The notes beneath the pieces are model-generated. The model saw only the letters and a list, made by a program, of their open reading frames with translations, was not told the origin of the DNA and searched no databases. From assembly GCF_020740795.1 (NCBI RefSeq), contig NC_067282.1, forward strand, positions 132,427,132-132,491,131: DNA of 64,000 bases, read 5' to 3'. Positions 42,126 to 54,596 of the stretch are shown one piece after another (the first letter of the stretch is position 1; each line of letters starts with the position of its first letter). A program made the translations under genes and the position numbers. The DNA comes from Apus apus. Its lineage: Eukaryota > Chordata > Aves > Apodiformes > Apodidae.

Positions 42126-42199
42126 CGAAGCAGCCGGGGGGCTGAGCTGCTGGGAAGGAGCAGCCGGGGGGCTGAGCTGCTGGGATGGAGCAGCCGGGG
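42126..42199. repeat. 30-bp tandem repeat, about 2.5 copies
   Basis: The unit agcagccggggggctgagct plus gctgggaagg occurs twice (from 42126 and 42156) with a single difference (gggaagg/gggatgg). A third partial copy, agcagccggggcagc, follows. It lies at the edge of the TTLL1 CpG island. Confidence 0.92.
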
Positions 42200-42642
42200 C
42201 AGCGGCAGGGCCGCCGGATGCCCTGGAAGCCACGCGCGCCTGCCACGCGCTCCCGCAGGGCACGGCAGCGGGCACCGCCGGGCTCAGGCCTCCACCAGCG
42301 CCATGTCGCGACAGCCGCGCGAAGAGGCCGCCCCGTTCCTCCCAGGCACCCTCCGAGAGCCGGCCCGCAGGAGGTAACCGGGCGAGACCACCGCCTCCCC
42401 CCCGCCCCCTCCCCAACTTCCCAGGGAGGCTCACGATGCCACAGATCCCTTCAGCTGTCGCGACACCCCCCAGGGGTAGGGAAGCCGAGCGCCTCCCGCG
42501 GTGCCGGGCGGCTGCAGCCCGCACACGTGTATGTCGGTGCGGGACGACCCACCCGGGGCCCCGCGCTCACCTGCCGGGGCAGGGGCGGCCCCGGCTGCCC
42601 GCTCCGCAGGCCGCTGCCATCGCCCCCCGCCCTTTCCGGCGC

Positions 42643-42655
42643 GTTCCCTAGCAAC
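42643..42655 (-). promoter_or_regulatory. RFX X-box-like motif
   Basis: Minus strand GTTGCTAGGGAAC: two imperfect inverted half sites close to the RFX consensus GTNRCC-(0-3)-RGYAAC. It sits just upstream of the inferred TTLL1 exon 1 donor. RFX factors drive ciliary genes, which fits TTLL1. Confidence 0.6.
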
Positions 42656-42723
42656 CGCCACGCGCCGGGGGCGGGACTTCCGGAGCCGCCGCGGCGGCGG
42701 CGGGAGGGGGGGGGAGGAGCGCT

Positions 42724-42737
42724 GTTGCTATGGAGAC
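42724..42737 (+). promoter_or_regulatory. Second RFX X-box-like motif
   Basis: Plus strand GTTGCTATGGAGAC: half sites GTTGCT and GGAGAC around an AT spacer, very near the canonical X-box GTTGCCATGGNAAC. It lies 68 bp from the first motif in the same island. Confidence 0.62.
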
Positions 42738-42960
42738 GCAGAGCTGCCCCGCCCCGCGGGCGGCCATCTTGTCTGCGAAGCTTCGCTGGGCCTGGGCCTC
42801 TCCCGCCCTTCTCTGTCACCGTCCGCACGCTGCTCGTCTGAGAAGAGGGTCCAGACGCCTGCCCAGCCACCCCGCCATCGTCCACTGGCCTCTTCAGGCC
42901 TGTGCCAGCCCCGTCGTCAGAGAAAAAGTCCCTGACAAGCACCTGATCGTGAGTAAACGG

Positions 42961-45300
42961 AAGCTTGTGGAAGGTCGTCGCGTGACAGAGCCCGCTTGGG
43001 TGTGACCAGAATACCTAAAAAATCCCAGGGTCACTCAGAAACCAAAGCTCACGTCCCTTTTTGAACACATCAGGTGCTAAGAGGTCCACCACCAGATGGC
43101 TGTAGGAATAAATATATATAGATGTAACTTTTTTTTCTACCGATCCTGTTCTGTGCAAATTTTCCCCCAAAAGTATCAACAACAATAATCTACAGTGAAA
43201 AACAAAGTGAGACAAATAGCACCGAATGAGCTATGGTGCCTGTGTAGAAAAAAGCCTGATTTACACATACAAAATTCATTGCAAAATGAGAGATGACGTT
43301 AAAGACACCGGACGGGTTACTGACGTGTTGTGATAGGCTTGATGCAAAACATGAAGGTGTTACACACAGAACTCCAGAGATTGGGAGAGTCTCTGAGGAA
43401 AGAACTAAAAGTCAAATAAGTTACTCATTCTGTAAGAAAAATTACTAAAGAATCGAACCACCAAGAAAGTAGCCGAAATGAGCAGTGTGTTGGTGTACAG
43501 TAAATAACTGATACAAATCTATATTCCCCAAGAGCCTTAATTCCCCAAATAATCTGAGTGTAATAAATATGCTTTACCAGATCATCCTATGGCAATAGGC
43601 TCCATTTCAAGGATGCAACTACAAAGAAACAGTGAAACTTCATGTAACTGGACCTATTAAATATTCCCTAGTTAAACTACGAAAGCGGCCACAAAATGCA
43701 GTCTATCTTCCTTTGGTCACGTGCAGTGGGAATTTCCTGGCACCACAAAACCCCTGGCAGCAGGAGAGAGCAGGGAGCAGCCTTCACAGCCATCCTCCAA
43801 CCAAGAAGGTCTGTCTGCTGTGACAGCTGGCAGCAAGGGAAGTGAACCTGAATCTTCCTGCTATCAATCCTTTTTTTTGTGTCCCTGCATCCATCACACC
43901 TCAGGGGAAAGCTGAAAAAGTACACTTTTTAAATGTGTTCAATAATTCATTAAGGACAGAAGCAGTTGTTTGGGTGTTTTTTTTTTTATGTAAGAGTCTC
44001 TTAGCTTAATGCAGCAATCCTTAATCAAAGTTGTAGTGCCATGGTATAAAAGCTATTGTTTTGCTGTCTCTCTGGAAACTACACCCACAGTATTACATCA
44101 CAGCTGATAATAGATGTTCCCGTTTTTAATATTAATGCATCTCCACTTTGTAACATGATTGTTCCAACGAGAGAAGTGGGGGAGAGCAGCTCAGTGATGC
44201 TTACTGTTACTGTATCAGGAAATGCTGTAGCAACGTCGGTGTGCTATCTTTGTGACAGAAATCACTCCTACGGTGAAATTGGCATCTCTTATTTTCAGCT
44301 GAGTTAAGCAAGACGACCTGTGTGTGCAAAATTAACCCTGTTTTTTTGGGAGCAGAACAGGAACGTTGAAATAATCGGAATGGGTAAAAACAGGGCATGG
44401 TCTCAGCAAGCACTGTTACTCCTGAGGTTAATTTCCCTTTTATGATGTTGTACTTTCGAGGCAATTTCCATCTAGCCTGTTGCACATGTGAACGGTAAAC
44501 ACCGTCCTCGCGGCACAGTCCTTGGCACGGGTTGGCAGATAAGCCTTGCCACGTTCCTTTTACAGAGGAGGAATCCTCATGGATGGAGCTCGGAAGATGA
44601 GGGAAAAACATCCCTGTTACCAGGAGGGTTATGACACGTCGTGCGAAAAGAAACGGTGTGTGTAAGTGTGTATACACAGGCACACACGCACTTTTCTACC
44701 TTTGGAAACGCAGCCGCGAAAGCCTGTCGCCATCCCAGCTCCAGGCGGAGGGCAGTATCTATGCCACTCGTTCTCTTTCTCCTGGTGTTTACCTTCCCTC
44801 ACACAGAGATGAAATCATACTATAAACAGGGCAAAGTCCACCCTCAGGCATGACCCGATAAAGTCTCCTGTTTGACATGACAATAAAGCGTGGAGCAACA
44901 GGGGGTTTTGGTTCTTCAAAGCTCTTCTGCAGCGAGCCGAGCTCTCCAGTGATGGGTGATCCAGCCTGAACCCCCCACCCCGCTGTTATCAACAGCACAA
45001 AAGGAAAACACTGGAAGTCCCGTGACCTCCCTAAACCTTTCGGGCGAGAGGCCAGGAGGGTTTCAGCAGACATCCCTCCCTTTAACCCCTCAGTAACCCT
45101 GCACTGGCTGTGCCGCCAGGGCGTCTCCCGTGCTCCGCACCCAAGCTCTTCCCCAGGTGCCCTGGGGGCAGCTGGGGATGGGTGCGTGTCTCAGTGGCTT
45201 TTGCTGAGCTGAGCAAACGCAAAGCAACACCTGATCCTCCTTGTTCAAAAGCCAACAACGCCACAACATTTCCAACGCTTTAAAGACTATCTTTAAAGGA
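42961..45300. other. Intergenic between the TTLL1 promoter and the BIK CpG island
   Basis: No exon was recognised. A 158-codon open frame on the minus strand (44207-44683) has no family features, no intron and no near homologue I can name, so it is left unannotated. Confidence 0.6.
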
Positions 45301-45471
45301 CGACATACATCTTGAAGCCCACGGGGGTTCTTGAGCAGCCCTCATCTCTGCCACCGGGAACAAAACCCCGCCGAAGCCCTCAGCCGGGCTGCGGGCTCCG
45401 GCACGCTCGGGCTGCGGCGACAAACACACGGCCCCACGCACACACAGCCCAGCGAAGCCGCTTGGCAAAGG

Positions 45472-45485
45472 GGTCCCTTGGCAAC
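45472..45485 (-). promoter_or_regulatory. Possible RFX-like half-palindrome
   Basis: Minus strand GTTGCCAAGGGACC: one perfect X-box half site (GTTGCC) and one imperfect half (GGGACC). Weaker than the two in the TTLL1 island. Confidence 0.3.
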
Positions 45486-45691
45486 AGGGGCCCGCCGGCT
45501 CTGGTCGCGCCGCTGGCTGCCCAGTGTCCCGTCACGTCCCGTCACCGTGGCGGGGCCATCCCACCGCGGCGGCCGGTGTCCTACCGCCCCTCCACGGGAC
45601 CATCCCGGCCTCACCCCGCTCCCTCCGAGGCGCTTCTCCCGCCGGCAGCGGCCGCCCCGGGCCACCGGCTCCGAGCCTGCGGGGCGGAGCT

Positions 45692-45772
45692 GGGCGCGGA
45701 GCGGTGCGGGGCAGGGCGGTGCGGGGCAGGGCGGTGCGGAGCGGGGCGCGGAGCGGTCCGGGGCGGGGCGGG
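45692..45772. repeat. GC-rich minisatellite in the BIK CpG island
   Basis: Repeated units of about 15 bp (gcggtgcggggcagg with gcggagcggggc variants) in roughly five degenerate copies. The repeat is G-rich on the plus strand. Confidence 0.85.
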
Positions 45773-45926
45773 CGGACAATAGGGGCAGGCTGCGAGTGAC
45801 GCCGCGGCGAGTGGCCGCGCCGGGGCGGGGCAGGGGTCCGGGGACCCCCCTCTCCTGACTCCTGCCTGCGTGCCCGCAGGGCGGCGGTGGCTTCCAGCGC
45901 GGGGCACCGAGAGGAGCCGGGCCGAG

Positions 45927-48900
45927 GTGAGCGGCGGGCTCTCGGCGGGAGAGGGGCGGCGCGGCGGGGAAACCGGCCGCCTTTCGCCGGGCAGACCCAG
46001 ACCGCGGCCCCGGGGCGGTGCGGGGGACTGAGGGCGGGCGGAGGTCCCGGGACCTGCCGCCTCACCTGCGCGCCCGGTCCCGAGGCGGGTGTCCCGGCCC
46101 CCGGGGGTGTCCCGGCACGGCTGCACAGGCAAGCCCGCCCCCCGGCACCTCCACCGGGTCTGGTGCCGCAGCATCGCTGGGCTCCGGAGTGTGTGGGGGG
46201 ATGGATGTCGTTTAAAAACCACGGCGGGCGGGGGTGAACCCGGTGAGCGGATGCGGAGCCGCCGGCTGCAGGCAGCGCCGTGCCCGCGGGCGCTGGGCCG
46301 GGGCGGGAGCGCCGCGCTGCGGAGCCGTCCTGTCCCGGCGGCGCGGCCGCGGGGGCCACGCGTGTGCCCCTCCGGGTGATGCTGCGGGGAGCTGCGTGCT
46401 TTGTACGCGGCGGCTGTCTGCTAAGCAAATGAGGAGCGGAGTACGTGTACTTTCACTCTTAGCGAAGCAGGAAATAAGCCCTCAAAATAAGTCGAAGATG
46501 TGCAGCAAAATGTGCCACCGATAAACATATTGAATGCTCCTGAAGAACCCGCTTGGTATCTGGGTGTGCGCTTACAACAATGCTACTGATAACGGGAATG
46601 ATGTGCAACAGGAGAGCTGGATAAAGAAATCCATACAGCAGTAAATACTCGGTTAAGTCATTTCAGAAGAAGCGATTACAGGAGCGTGGTGAGTTCTGTG
46701 ATTAAGCACGTTTCTAGGTGTTTAAATTACAAAGTGAGTGTTAGCCTGAGTCTGCTTCTTTAGGCTGTAGGATAAAGTTGTGTGTCTAACAAGAAGATAC
46801 AGTGGTCTCCATTACAATTTTCTCTTAACAGCTACATGGACAGTTAGTTTGAGTTAAGTTTGAGTTAATATACTGTGGGTCTGTGGTTGGTTTTGTTTTA
46901 GGGTGGTTTTTTTTTGCCAATTAATGCATGACAGTTGAATGGGAGATAAGACTGAGTATAATGATGAAGAAAATCAGTTTGTCCAAGGTACTTGATCTCT
47001 TCTGGTGTCAAAACATCACCGCTGTAGAGACCCTGTCTTTTTGAAAGGAGAAAGTAAAGAAAATTGCCTGCTTCACCTGGTCTGTAGGTGTCTGTGGTAG
47101 TTCTTTTGAAGGACTTCTGTATCAACAGGCCATTGGCCGTAAGACCATTTAGAGAGGACGAAGGAAATGGGAATGCACTCAGCTCCTGCAGGTAAACAGC
47201 CTGCCAGCCAAAGCCAGAGCTGGTTGGAGCAGGGTACTGACTGTGAGCTTGATCCCACAGTTACCAAAGGGAGTAGTAAAACCCCTCCTCATGCAGTATG
47301 GATCTGGAATGAAACTAGGAAGGCAAATACTGAAATCAAACTGTATATGAGTAAGGGCTACAAATCGACAAAAAGAAAAGGGTTGAAGAACACATTGTGC
47401 TGGAAGAAATACAGTGCTGCATCAGAGCAAGATGACTCTTGTTGTTACACTATAGTGGCACTATTTTTATGGTTACACTACCTGCAGGATGTGTGGAATA
47501 TATCACACCAATGTTAACTTGGTAATTTTATTGTATATAAAAATACCACTAAAATATTGTAGTTGAACTAGATTTTAATTCATAGTATTATTATTACAGT
47601 GTTTGTAACACTGTTACTATTGGCATTTTACCAATACAGGAAGCCTAAGTAAAACTGAGAACAGCGTGGCATTTTAATGCTTTATAGAGATGTGCAGAAC
47701 AAGAGAGACAGGATAAACAGCGAGTTAAATTTGGATTCTTAGACTTACAGTTACACCATACCTGCAAATCCATCAGTTGCTCTCATCTTCCCAATCTGGC
47801 AGCTGTAAGTGGGATCTCACAGGCTCCTGTAGGAAAAAGTCCATCAAAGGTCATGGAAGATGCTGAGTTTTCTGACCACAAGTCCAATAAAGTGTCCCTG
47901 TTAAATGGGACAAGATGCAGGTGCCAGGTGGCAATACCCAACAGCTTGTGTGCTGTGCTGCACAGCACTAAGGGCAGCCAGGGAAGGGAAAATGGCAGCC
48001 CATAGCTATCCCAAATGTGCCAGCTTTTTAAGAATATGAATGATCACCTTTAAAATAACAATATTATTTGGTCTGTTTAAACTATATGACCTTGGTGATC
48101 AGCATCCTTTAATCCTGAATTTAATATCAGGGCATGAATTCGTAATTGCTTGAGGATGCCAGCAGGCTCGTTGCAGGTAATTTTCACCCTTGGAGTGGAT
48201 GGGATGGTAGAACAAGGTCTCTTAAGTACATCAGATTTATCTGTTTTCAATGTCATCGAACAGATGTTAATGTGAGATTGAAATATTCCAAATTTATTAT
48301 GTAACTGTGTTAATGAGCATTGCAGGAACTTTTCTGACTACCAATAACAACTCTTCTAAATGCATTGCTTATTTTAGGAGCTTTCAAAAATAAAAAATCT
48401 AAGATACAAAATTTCAGAATAAATGTGAACAAATAAACATTTTCCATAGCTTCATGGTTCACTTATGGATTAGTGAACTATATACATTGTTGTACTTACC
48501 TCCTGCAACTCGGCCATGCAATTCAAGTAACAATTTAAAACAAATTCTTACTTATTATAAAAGAATCTGACCTTTTGGTGAGACTGAGAAGTGCAAAGGG
48601 CAGAAGATGTTTTGAAAAGGAAATGTAAATGTTAGAGCAGAAGCCTTCTGACTAAATCTAAACCTTAACTCTTTGTGAACAAGCAGAACAAAGGCGACAT
48701 GCCTGAGCTATGTGGTGCTGTCACGAAACAAAAATCTGAGCGTGGCAGAAAAAAATGTTGGGTGGTTTGTTTGTTTTTTTAAACAAAAATGGTTAGTTTC
48801 AGCTTGGTATCAGTATATTTGTATCTTTAGTGTTCTTAGTTCTTCCCATAAAACTTTTTGGGAATGTAATGTCTTGCTTTTGAAAAACAGCAGAACTTTT

Positions 48901-51900
48901 TTTTCTCTGAGTATTTACAAGCCATTGAAATAGGCTTGTGAGCACTGAAGGAATCATTAAGACTCTTCAAGGAAAATAATACTTTGTAAGCTTATAAAAT
49001 GGCTGTACTATCTACTTTTTAAGGTGGAAACCTATTATTCTGTACAGTCATGTTAAAAGTCATAGTAAGGACTGGTGCTCTCTGAGTGCTCTAAGAGACA
49101 ACATGCTAATTCTGATGACACAAAAATCTTGAGAAGTTCTCAAAGTTTTGACTCAGAATTTCAATCACAGCCCCTTACAAATTTTCAGCAGAGACTTAAA
49201 TTTAAGATACCTGTGCAAGCTCTTTACTTCAAAAGGTTTTCTGCATTTAAAGTCTGCTGTATGCATTTATTTTACTACTGAGGTCACAGGACTTGCTTAA
49301 GGAGTACATTTTTAATTATAATCAAACACATTATTCCTATCTTGTTTTGAGGTGGGAGAGCCTGTGTTCTCAGTGAAGGCATGTTCTCATACTAACTTAC
49401 TGAGGATAAAAATGTAAATTAAATAAAATGTAAGAAATTGAGTATTTTTTTAGATTTACAGAAGTGTGCCCTTAATAGCTGTTTCAGGCAATATTAAGAG
49501 GTGTTTATGTGTAAACAGTTTCCAAGGTCATTGATGTTAAGCTGACTGGGAACACTGTATAAGACAAAGAATTAATTTATCTTTGCTCCTTGACCTGGTA
49601 ATGGTTTAAGAGTTAATCCAGCAACCTGGGTTAACTAGCCTGCCTGATTCAAAAACGAGTAACATTGACTTAACCCCTCATCTTTCTGAGAGAAGCTGAG
49701 GTTGCTGATGGCTACCTGGCCAAGCTTTGCCTTGAGCTGTGGTGGCTCAGGAGGCAGGACAGTGGGAGCCCGGGTGTCTCTAGGAGGAAAGAGGCAGAGA
49801 TATCCTGTAGCCACAGCTGTGGTTCCCACCGCCTGTGTGCTGCCCAGGGCTTACAGCTTCTGACGTGCAAGGGCGGAGGGTCAACAGCCGAGGGCAAGCA
49901 CTGCTGATCTGGCAGGGGTCATAGGAGAGCCCAGAACCTCAGGAAAACAAAACAAAACGCCTGGGATTTTAAAGAGTGTATTCGTCCTCTCTGCAACACC
50001 CTTGGTGTCCAGTATTCCTGTTTCTCTGAAATGGCAACTAGCTCTTAATCCTCAGTCATCTTATCAAAGACTTGTCCTTGTAAAATGGCATAGAGATTTG
50101 TATTTGCAACAGTGAGGATGATGTCATGTTTTGAAAGAGCTGGCTATGGATTGGAGGGTATATATGCAAACAACCAAGCCTCTATTTGTTTTTCATTTAA
50201 ATTTAGTTTGCATGGGCAGCTGGTAGAATCTGAAACAGTTTGAGATATACTTTGATACCTCGGGGGTAAAGGACGAGCGTCCTATCTGGGAATCCATATT
50301 TATGTAGGTAGGTGCTGGGAATTAGATTATCAGTAGTAGTTTCTACTTTCATAAACAGCTTTAAAACTTAATAAACCACCCATTGTAATTATGAATAGCT
50401 TTACTGCGTAAAGTACATAAGATTGTATGTGTAAGCCACAAAGTACACAAATTACACTATAGATAAGTCATAAAACATATAAAGAGAATTCATAAACTGT
50501 AACTAAAGCAGTCAGTGCATTATACTGAAGTATCATCATGCCTGTCTTCCTAAAAAGTATTACCACAGCAAATCTAATTGAACGGACTACAAATAAATGT
50601 TAGGACCTTTCATCTTTGCCAACTCACCTGCTGGCATACTTGGTTTAACAATGTTGTTAAAACATATGTTCCTTTTTCAGGAAGAATTTCTGTTCTCTTT
50701 TGCTAGGTAAAATTAAAAAAAAGCCAGAAATAGAACAACCTGACAATGCAGAGTAAAAATAGTGTCATCATACTCTTTCTACCAAAGATGTTCATTATTC
50801 AACGTAACTGTGTTCATAAAGAGCCATAATTTCCATCATATAAATATGCATCCAGAGGGCTGTTTTTAAAAATTTGGATCTAGGCCTCTATTCAGGAAAA
50901 TGTTATGTATATATTTAGCTTGAATACATTATTAATTCTGCTGAAGGCATTTCACCATTTAAACTAAGCTTCCAGCTTACTTGGTGAAAGCCTTACAGAG
51001 AAGCATGAGCTTTTTGATCTGCTTGCTGTTTTGGAAACCATCTCAGTTGCTGGCATGGGAGCCTGCTGCCACCTCCTCAGAGGCCTGGGTTGTGGTCACT
51101 TGCTCTCTAAATGACAAGCCGTTACACATGCACACATACAACCTCTTGGGTTCTGTAAACCAAAATCAGTTTGCCTTTTCTCTCTGTATAAATGAGAAAA
51201 GCAGGAAAGCATGAGATGGGTGCTAGAAGATTAACACATCCTGCTTTGGAGAACCAGAAGGGCCTGTGAAGTGTAATACACACTCCTCTTGCCCAGCTCT
51301 GCATGGATCCCAACTCAAGGAACAGAACAGGTCCATATTAATGCAGTTTTTACATGTGTTTCTATATATACCTAGATTTAAAAAATAGCTCTAACCAGAG
51401 GGACACTGTCTGTCCTGCAAAATACATTCTAAATCCCCTCTTTGTTGGATTGCCTTTACATTGAGACAAACTGGTGGGCAAAGCCAGCGTACCAGGCTGC
51501 AGCTGAGTTGTGGAGAGCATGACATAACAGCTATGACAGTTTCTTTTTTAGCCTGTGGGAGGAAGGTATCAGAACAGGTGTGAGGTAGCATATGTTGTGC
51601 TTTGGGCTTTAGTCGCGGTATTGTATGGTTTGTTTACATGACTGAGTTCTGTCGTGCATTGACTTATTATAGGTCTTTTTCAGAACACAGTTTTCATCTC
51701 TCACAGATATAGACATTCCCATTGTGTGGTCCCATGAATGTGAAACTAGCATCTAGTCTAGAAATGATGAAAAACCAAAAAAACAGAAAGAAAATACCTT
51801 TTTTTAGATTTTTTTCACAGCGCATGGTTGTAATGGCTAAAAATAGTTAATATACATGTGCAATAGACAGCTGACTTTTTATGCTGGGTTTTAATACATT

Positions 51901-54596
51901 TTATCCACTATAGTACTTGTTTTGCTAGAAATCTCTAACAACTTTATAAGCTGTGAAGAAACACGATAAACCCATTGCCATTTGTCCAAATTTTCCTGTG
52001 GTGCTTACAGGCTACAGGAATACATCACTACATACTTAGATGTTTACTTTGTACATATGAGTACACACTTGGGCTGTTTAACCTCTAAAAGTCCAACACT
52101 GTGTGTGCTTTGACTGTTTCTCTGTGCAGCCCACTGAGACTTAACTGCATCCAGAGAACTGACACATTGGGTGTCCCAGTGAGTAGTACTTCAGCATCCC
52201 TGGGATCCTCTAAACCTTGCTCAGCCATTCACAGTTTCTCACTTGTGGATTTTCAAGAGCTCCTGCTTGAGCTCTGCTGCAGTTTTCAAGTGAGGAGCTG
52301 CCCTGAGTCACCCAGTCAGTACTGCAACTGGGTCGGTGTCACACTGGACCTTGCACAAAAAACAGACAGGGATGCACTTGTGGGAATGTGTTCGGCTGTT
52401 GATCACCCCTACACCCAGTAACCCAGTGATCTAGATGGTCTCCTGGGAAATGGAGGAGTCAGTTCAAGTGATACAGCTTCACTGCAGGGTGTGTACAGAA
52501 CCTTGGCACCTGATTCAGAGCTCCCAAGTCCTTGGGGGACTGGGTACCTGGGAATCAGATGTAATGCTGGAACGCCCAGAGTCCCTCAATGGACATTACC
52601 CTTTTTTTCACTATTTTTGTTTGGGCTGGGGAGAGAGACATACAGCAATGCATAAAGGAAGTTTTTAACACAGGGCAGTGCATCTCTTGCAGCAAATAAT
52701 AGCATCTGAAACTACTATCTATTTTTAAAATATGTTCTTATTTAATTAAGCGTTTTAACTCACCTGCAAAATATGTTCAGATTCTGCTGGTCTTAGGTAC
52801 AAATCCATAGGTGTCCCCTTGAAAGAAAGGACTGTGGTATTTTCCCCTCTGGAACAGAGTTGGTTCACACAATTCCCTTATAGTAGTCACAATAAAATTC
52901 AGAAGGCATGACCTCAGCTCCTCTTTGTCGCTGCTAAACTACACAGCTCTTCAGAAACCCAGATGGGCTTAAAATCCTAAATTATAAACCTTTATATGAG
53001 TAAAGCAGAAATGCTACAAATACAAGGAAAATACCAGAATATTAAATCTACAAACTGTATGACACACAATACTATCTACCCAGCCAAAACTAGTCTGTAG
53101 CATGCTTTACTCCATCCACATTAAACATTGGTTAGGGGAGCATTCAATTCTGTAGAATCAAGTATATTTTAATTTATTATCACATTTCTGTGTGTTTGCT
53201 TACGTAATAATGCATACAGATTAATTACTAATATTTTTTATTTGTGGAAACTGTAAATTTAATCTAAATATTGAAAGAAAATCAAGGTTTACTTGGGGCA
53301 CAAAGGCCTCAACCTCATCCTGAGTGTAAAACTTAAAGTTTACAGGACTGCAGAAACATGGTAAAGCAAATCCCTGCCAAGCAATGTTATGACAGATCCT
53401 TTTGCTTAGGGTTTAGCTCTGTTTCTGAGAATATTTTATGTGAGTTTTTTATTCATCTGACCTGCAGAGAGCATGCTTAAAAGGAGAAGATATTACAGCT
53501 GGGGGGAATCTCCTTCACTGCTGTCTGAGGCCACTTGGCTGACAAAGGGGGACAGAGATGGCCAAGAACATGCCAGATAGAAATGGAGCATCTCTACAAG
53601 ACTGTAATTAAGTTCATCATCAGGCTCCCTTGAGACAATGGGCAGAGCCTTCTGCTGCAGCAAATGTCCAAGGGACAGGAGTGTGACCCAGGGACGTGTA
53701 TGTAGTTTGAAATAACCGCTGTCCACAGCTCTGATGTCCTTTCTCTTGATAAGCCAAAAAGAAAAATTGTAATGACTACAATAACATCAGCTTTGGTCCA
53801 AGCCCTGCTGCTGGTGAACTGAATCTCTTCAATGCTTTCAGAGATGTGTTATCCAAATACTGGCAATATTAGAGATGTGCCACTTACGCTGAAACCTGTT
53901 AGGTTTTGTCATTTATTTTGCTGAGGACCACCCTCTGTGAGGTGCTTGCCTGCTAGAGCCTGGCTGCTGGTTGTGAAGGACTTTCCCATTGTATGAGCAG
54001 GCAGCTCCTATGATTTTAGTGGTTCCTACTGCCTACTCTTTCATTTGGAAAGCTATTAATCTGTTTAAATTTTTTTAATATTCTGTTTCTATGGTGAGCT
54101 TGTGATTTCCATGGTGGCAGCATCCAGCAGAAGAAGATGTGTAAACTCGGACCTAAACTAAAGACTTAGGGAAGTCTGTTCAAGTTGTCTCTTTTAGGCA
54201 CTTTGTTGCTGGGGATCTCCACCAGTTGCCGTGATTTAATGCCAGGCAGGCTGTTGTGATCAGCACAGGAAAGCATTTTGTACTAAGTGAAACTACTGAG
54301 AAGCTATACTTACCTACATTAGCTATATTTATCTAGATTTTTCCAATTTCTAGGCTGTTTTGAGCTAATACGAAGCAGCAGCCATCTAAATGCTGCATGT
54401 TTGCATTGCTGCACATCTGTTGGGTCACTGAAACTTTCCTTTGACTGCTCTCAAAATAGCTATTTTAGCAACGCTCGCGTTCTGACTGGAGAAATAAAAA
54501 GGGTAATGTTAAAAGCACGTTAAACAATTTCCATCTAAACTGAAAAGATCTTGTGTTACAAGGAGCCACAGGGTTGTCTTTCATGACTCGTTGCAG
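45927..54596 (+). other. BIK: Inferred BIK intron 1
   Basis: About 8.7 kb between the CpG-island donor and the ATG exon. No exon with family similarity was found. A minus-strand open stretch at 46898-47125 followed by an A9 run is unexplained. No CR1 or LTR was recognised in it. Confidence 0.5.

Larger units (their letters stand above)
38320..42570 (-). other. TTLL1: TTLL1 intron 1 (5'UTR intron)
   Basis: Lies between the ATG-bearing exon and the CpG-island exon. It contains a CR1 copy (39035-39517) and, at its promoter-proximal end, a 30-bp tandem repeat. No coding exon was recognised. Confidence 0.7.
42180..42960 (-). promoter_or_regulatory. TTLL1: CpG island: TTLL1 promoter and non-coding exon 1
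   Basis: A CpG-dense block with Sp1 boxes, an ETS-like ACTTCCGG (42676-42683) and a GGCGGCCATCTTG YY1-type element near 42760. The minus strand has a clear donor, CCCCGGCAG|gtgagc, placing a first-exon edge at 42571. Transcription toward TTLL1 probably starts between about 42.64 and 42.78 kb. Proline- and arginine-rich open frames in all directions here are a composition effect. Confidence 0.75.
45340..46400 (+). promoter_or_regulatory. BIK: CpG island, likely BIK promoter and non-coding exon 1
   Basis: A CpG-rich island with many GGGGCGGGG Sp1 boxes. The plus strand has a good donor, GGGCCGAG|gtgagc, placing an exon end at 45926. An acceptor-like cgtgcccgcag at 45880 also precedes that exon. 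BIK in mammals has a non-coding first exon followed by a long intron before the ATG exon, as inferred here. The exon start is unknown, and this could equally be a promoter for an unseen non-coding RNA. Confidence 0.5.

Noticed and set aside
42018-42942. Open frames of 70-218 codons around the TTLL1 CpG island
   Set aside because: Same composition artefact as at 13 kb, with overlap between strands and no recognisable protein.
44207-44683. A 158-codon minus-strand frame between TTLL1 and BIK
   Set aside because: No known domain, no clear promoter or splice context; its length is within chance for moderately GC-rich DNA. A translated search would settle it.
45312-46428. Open frames up to 298 codons in the BIK CpG island
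   Set aside because: GC-driven frames that include a minisatellite translated as repetitive residues. No domain was recognised, and the only useful signal is the gtgagc donor at 45927.
53493-53726. A 77-codon minus-strand frame in BIK intron 1 with plausible-looking protein text
   Set aside because: No family recognised and no flanking splice sites that connect to another coding segment.
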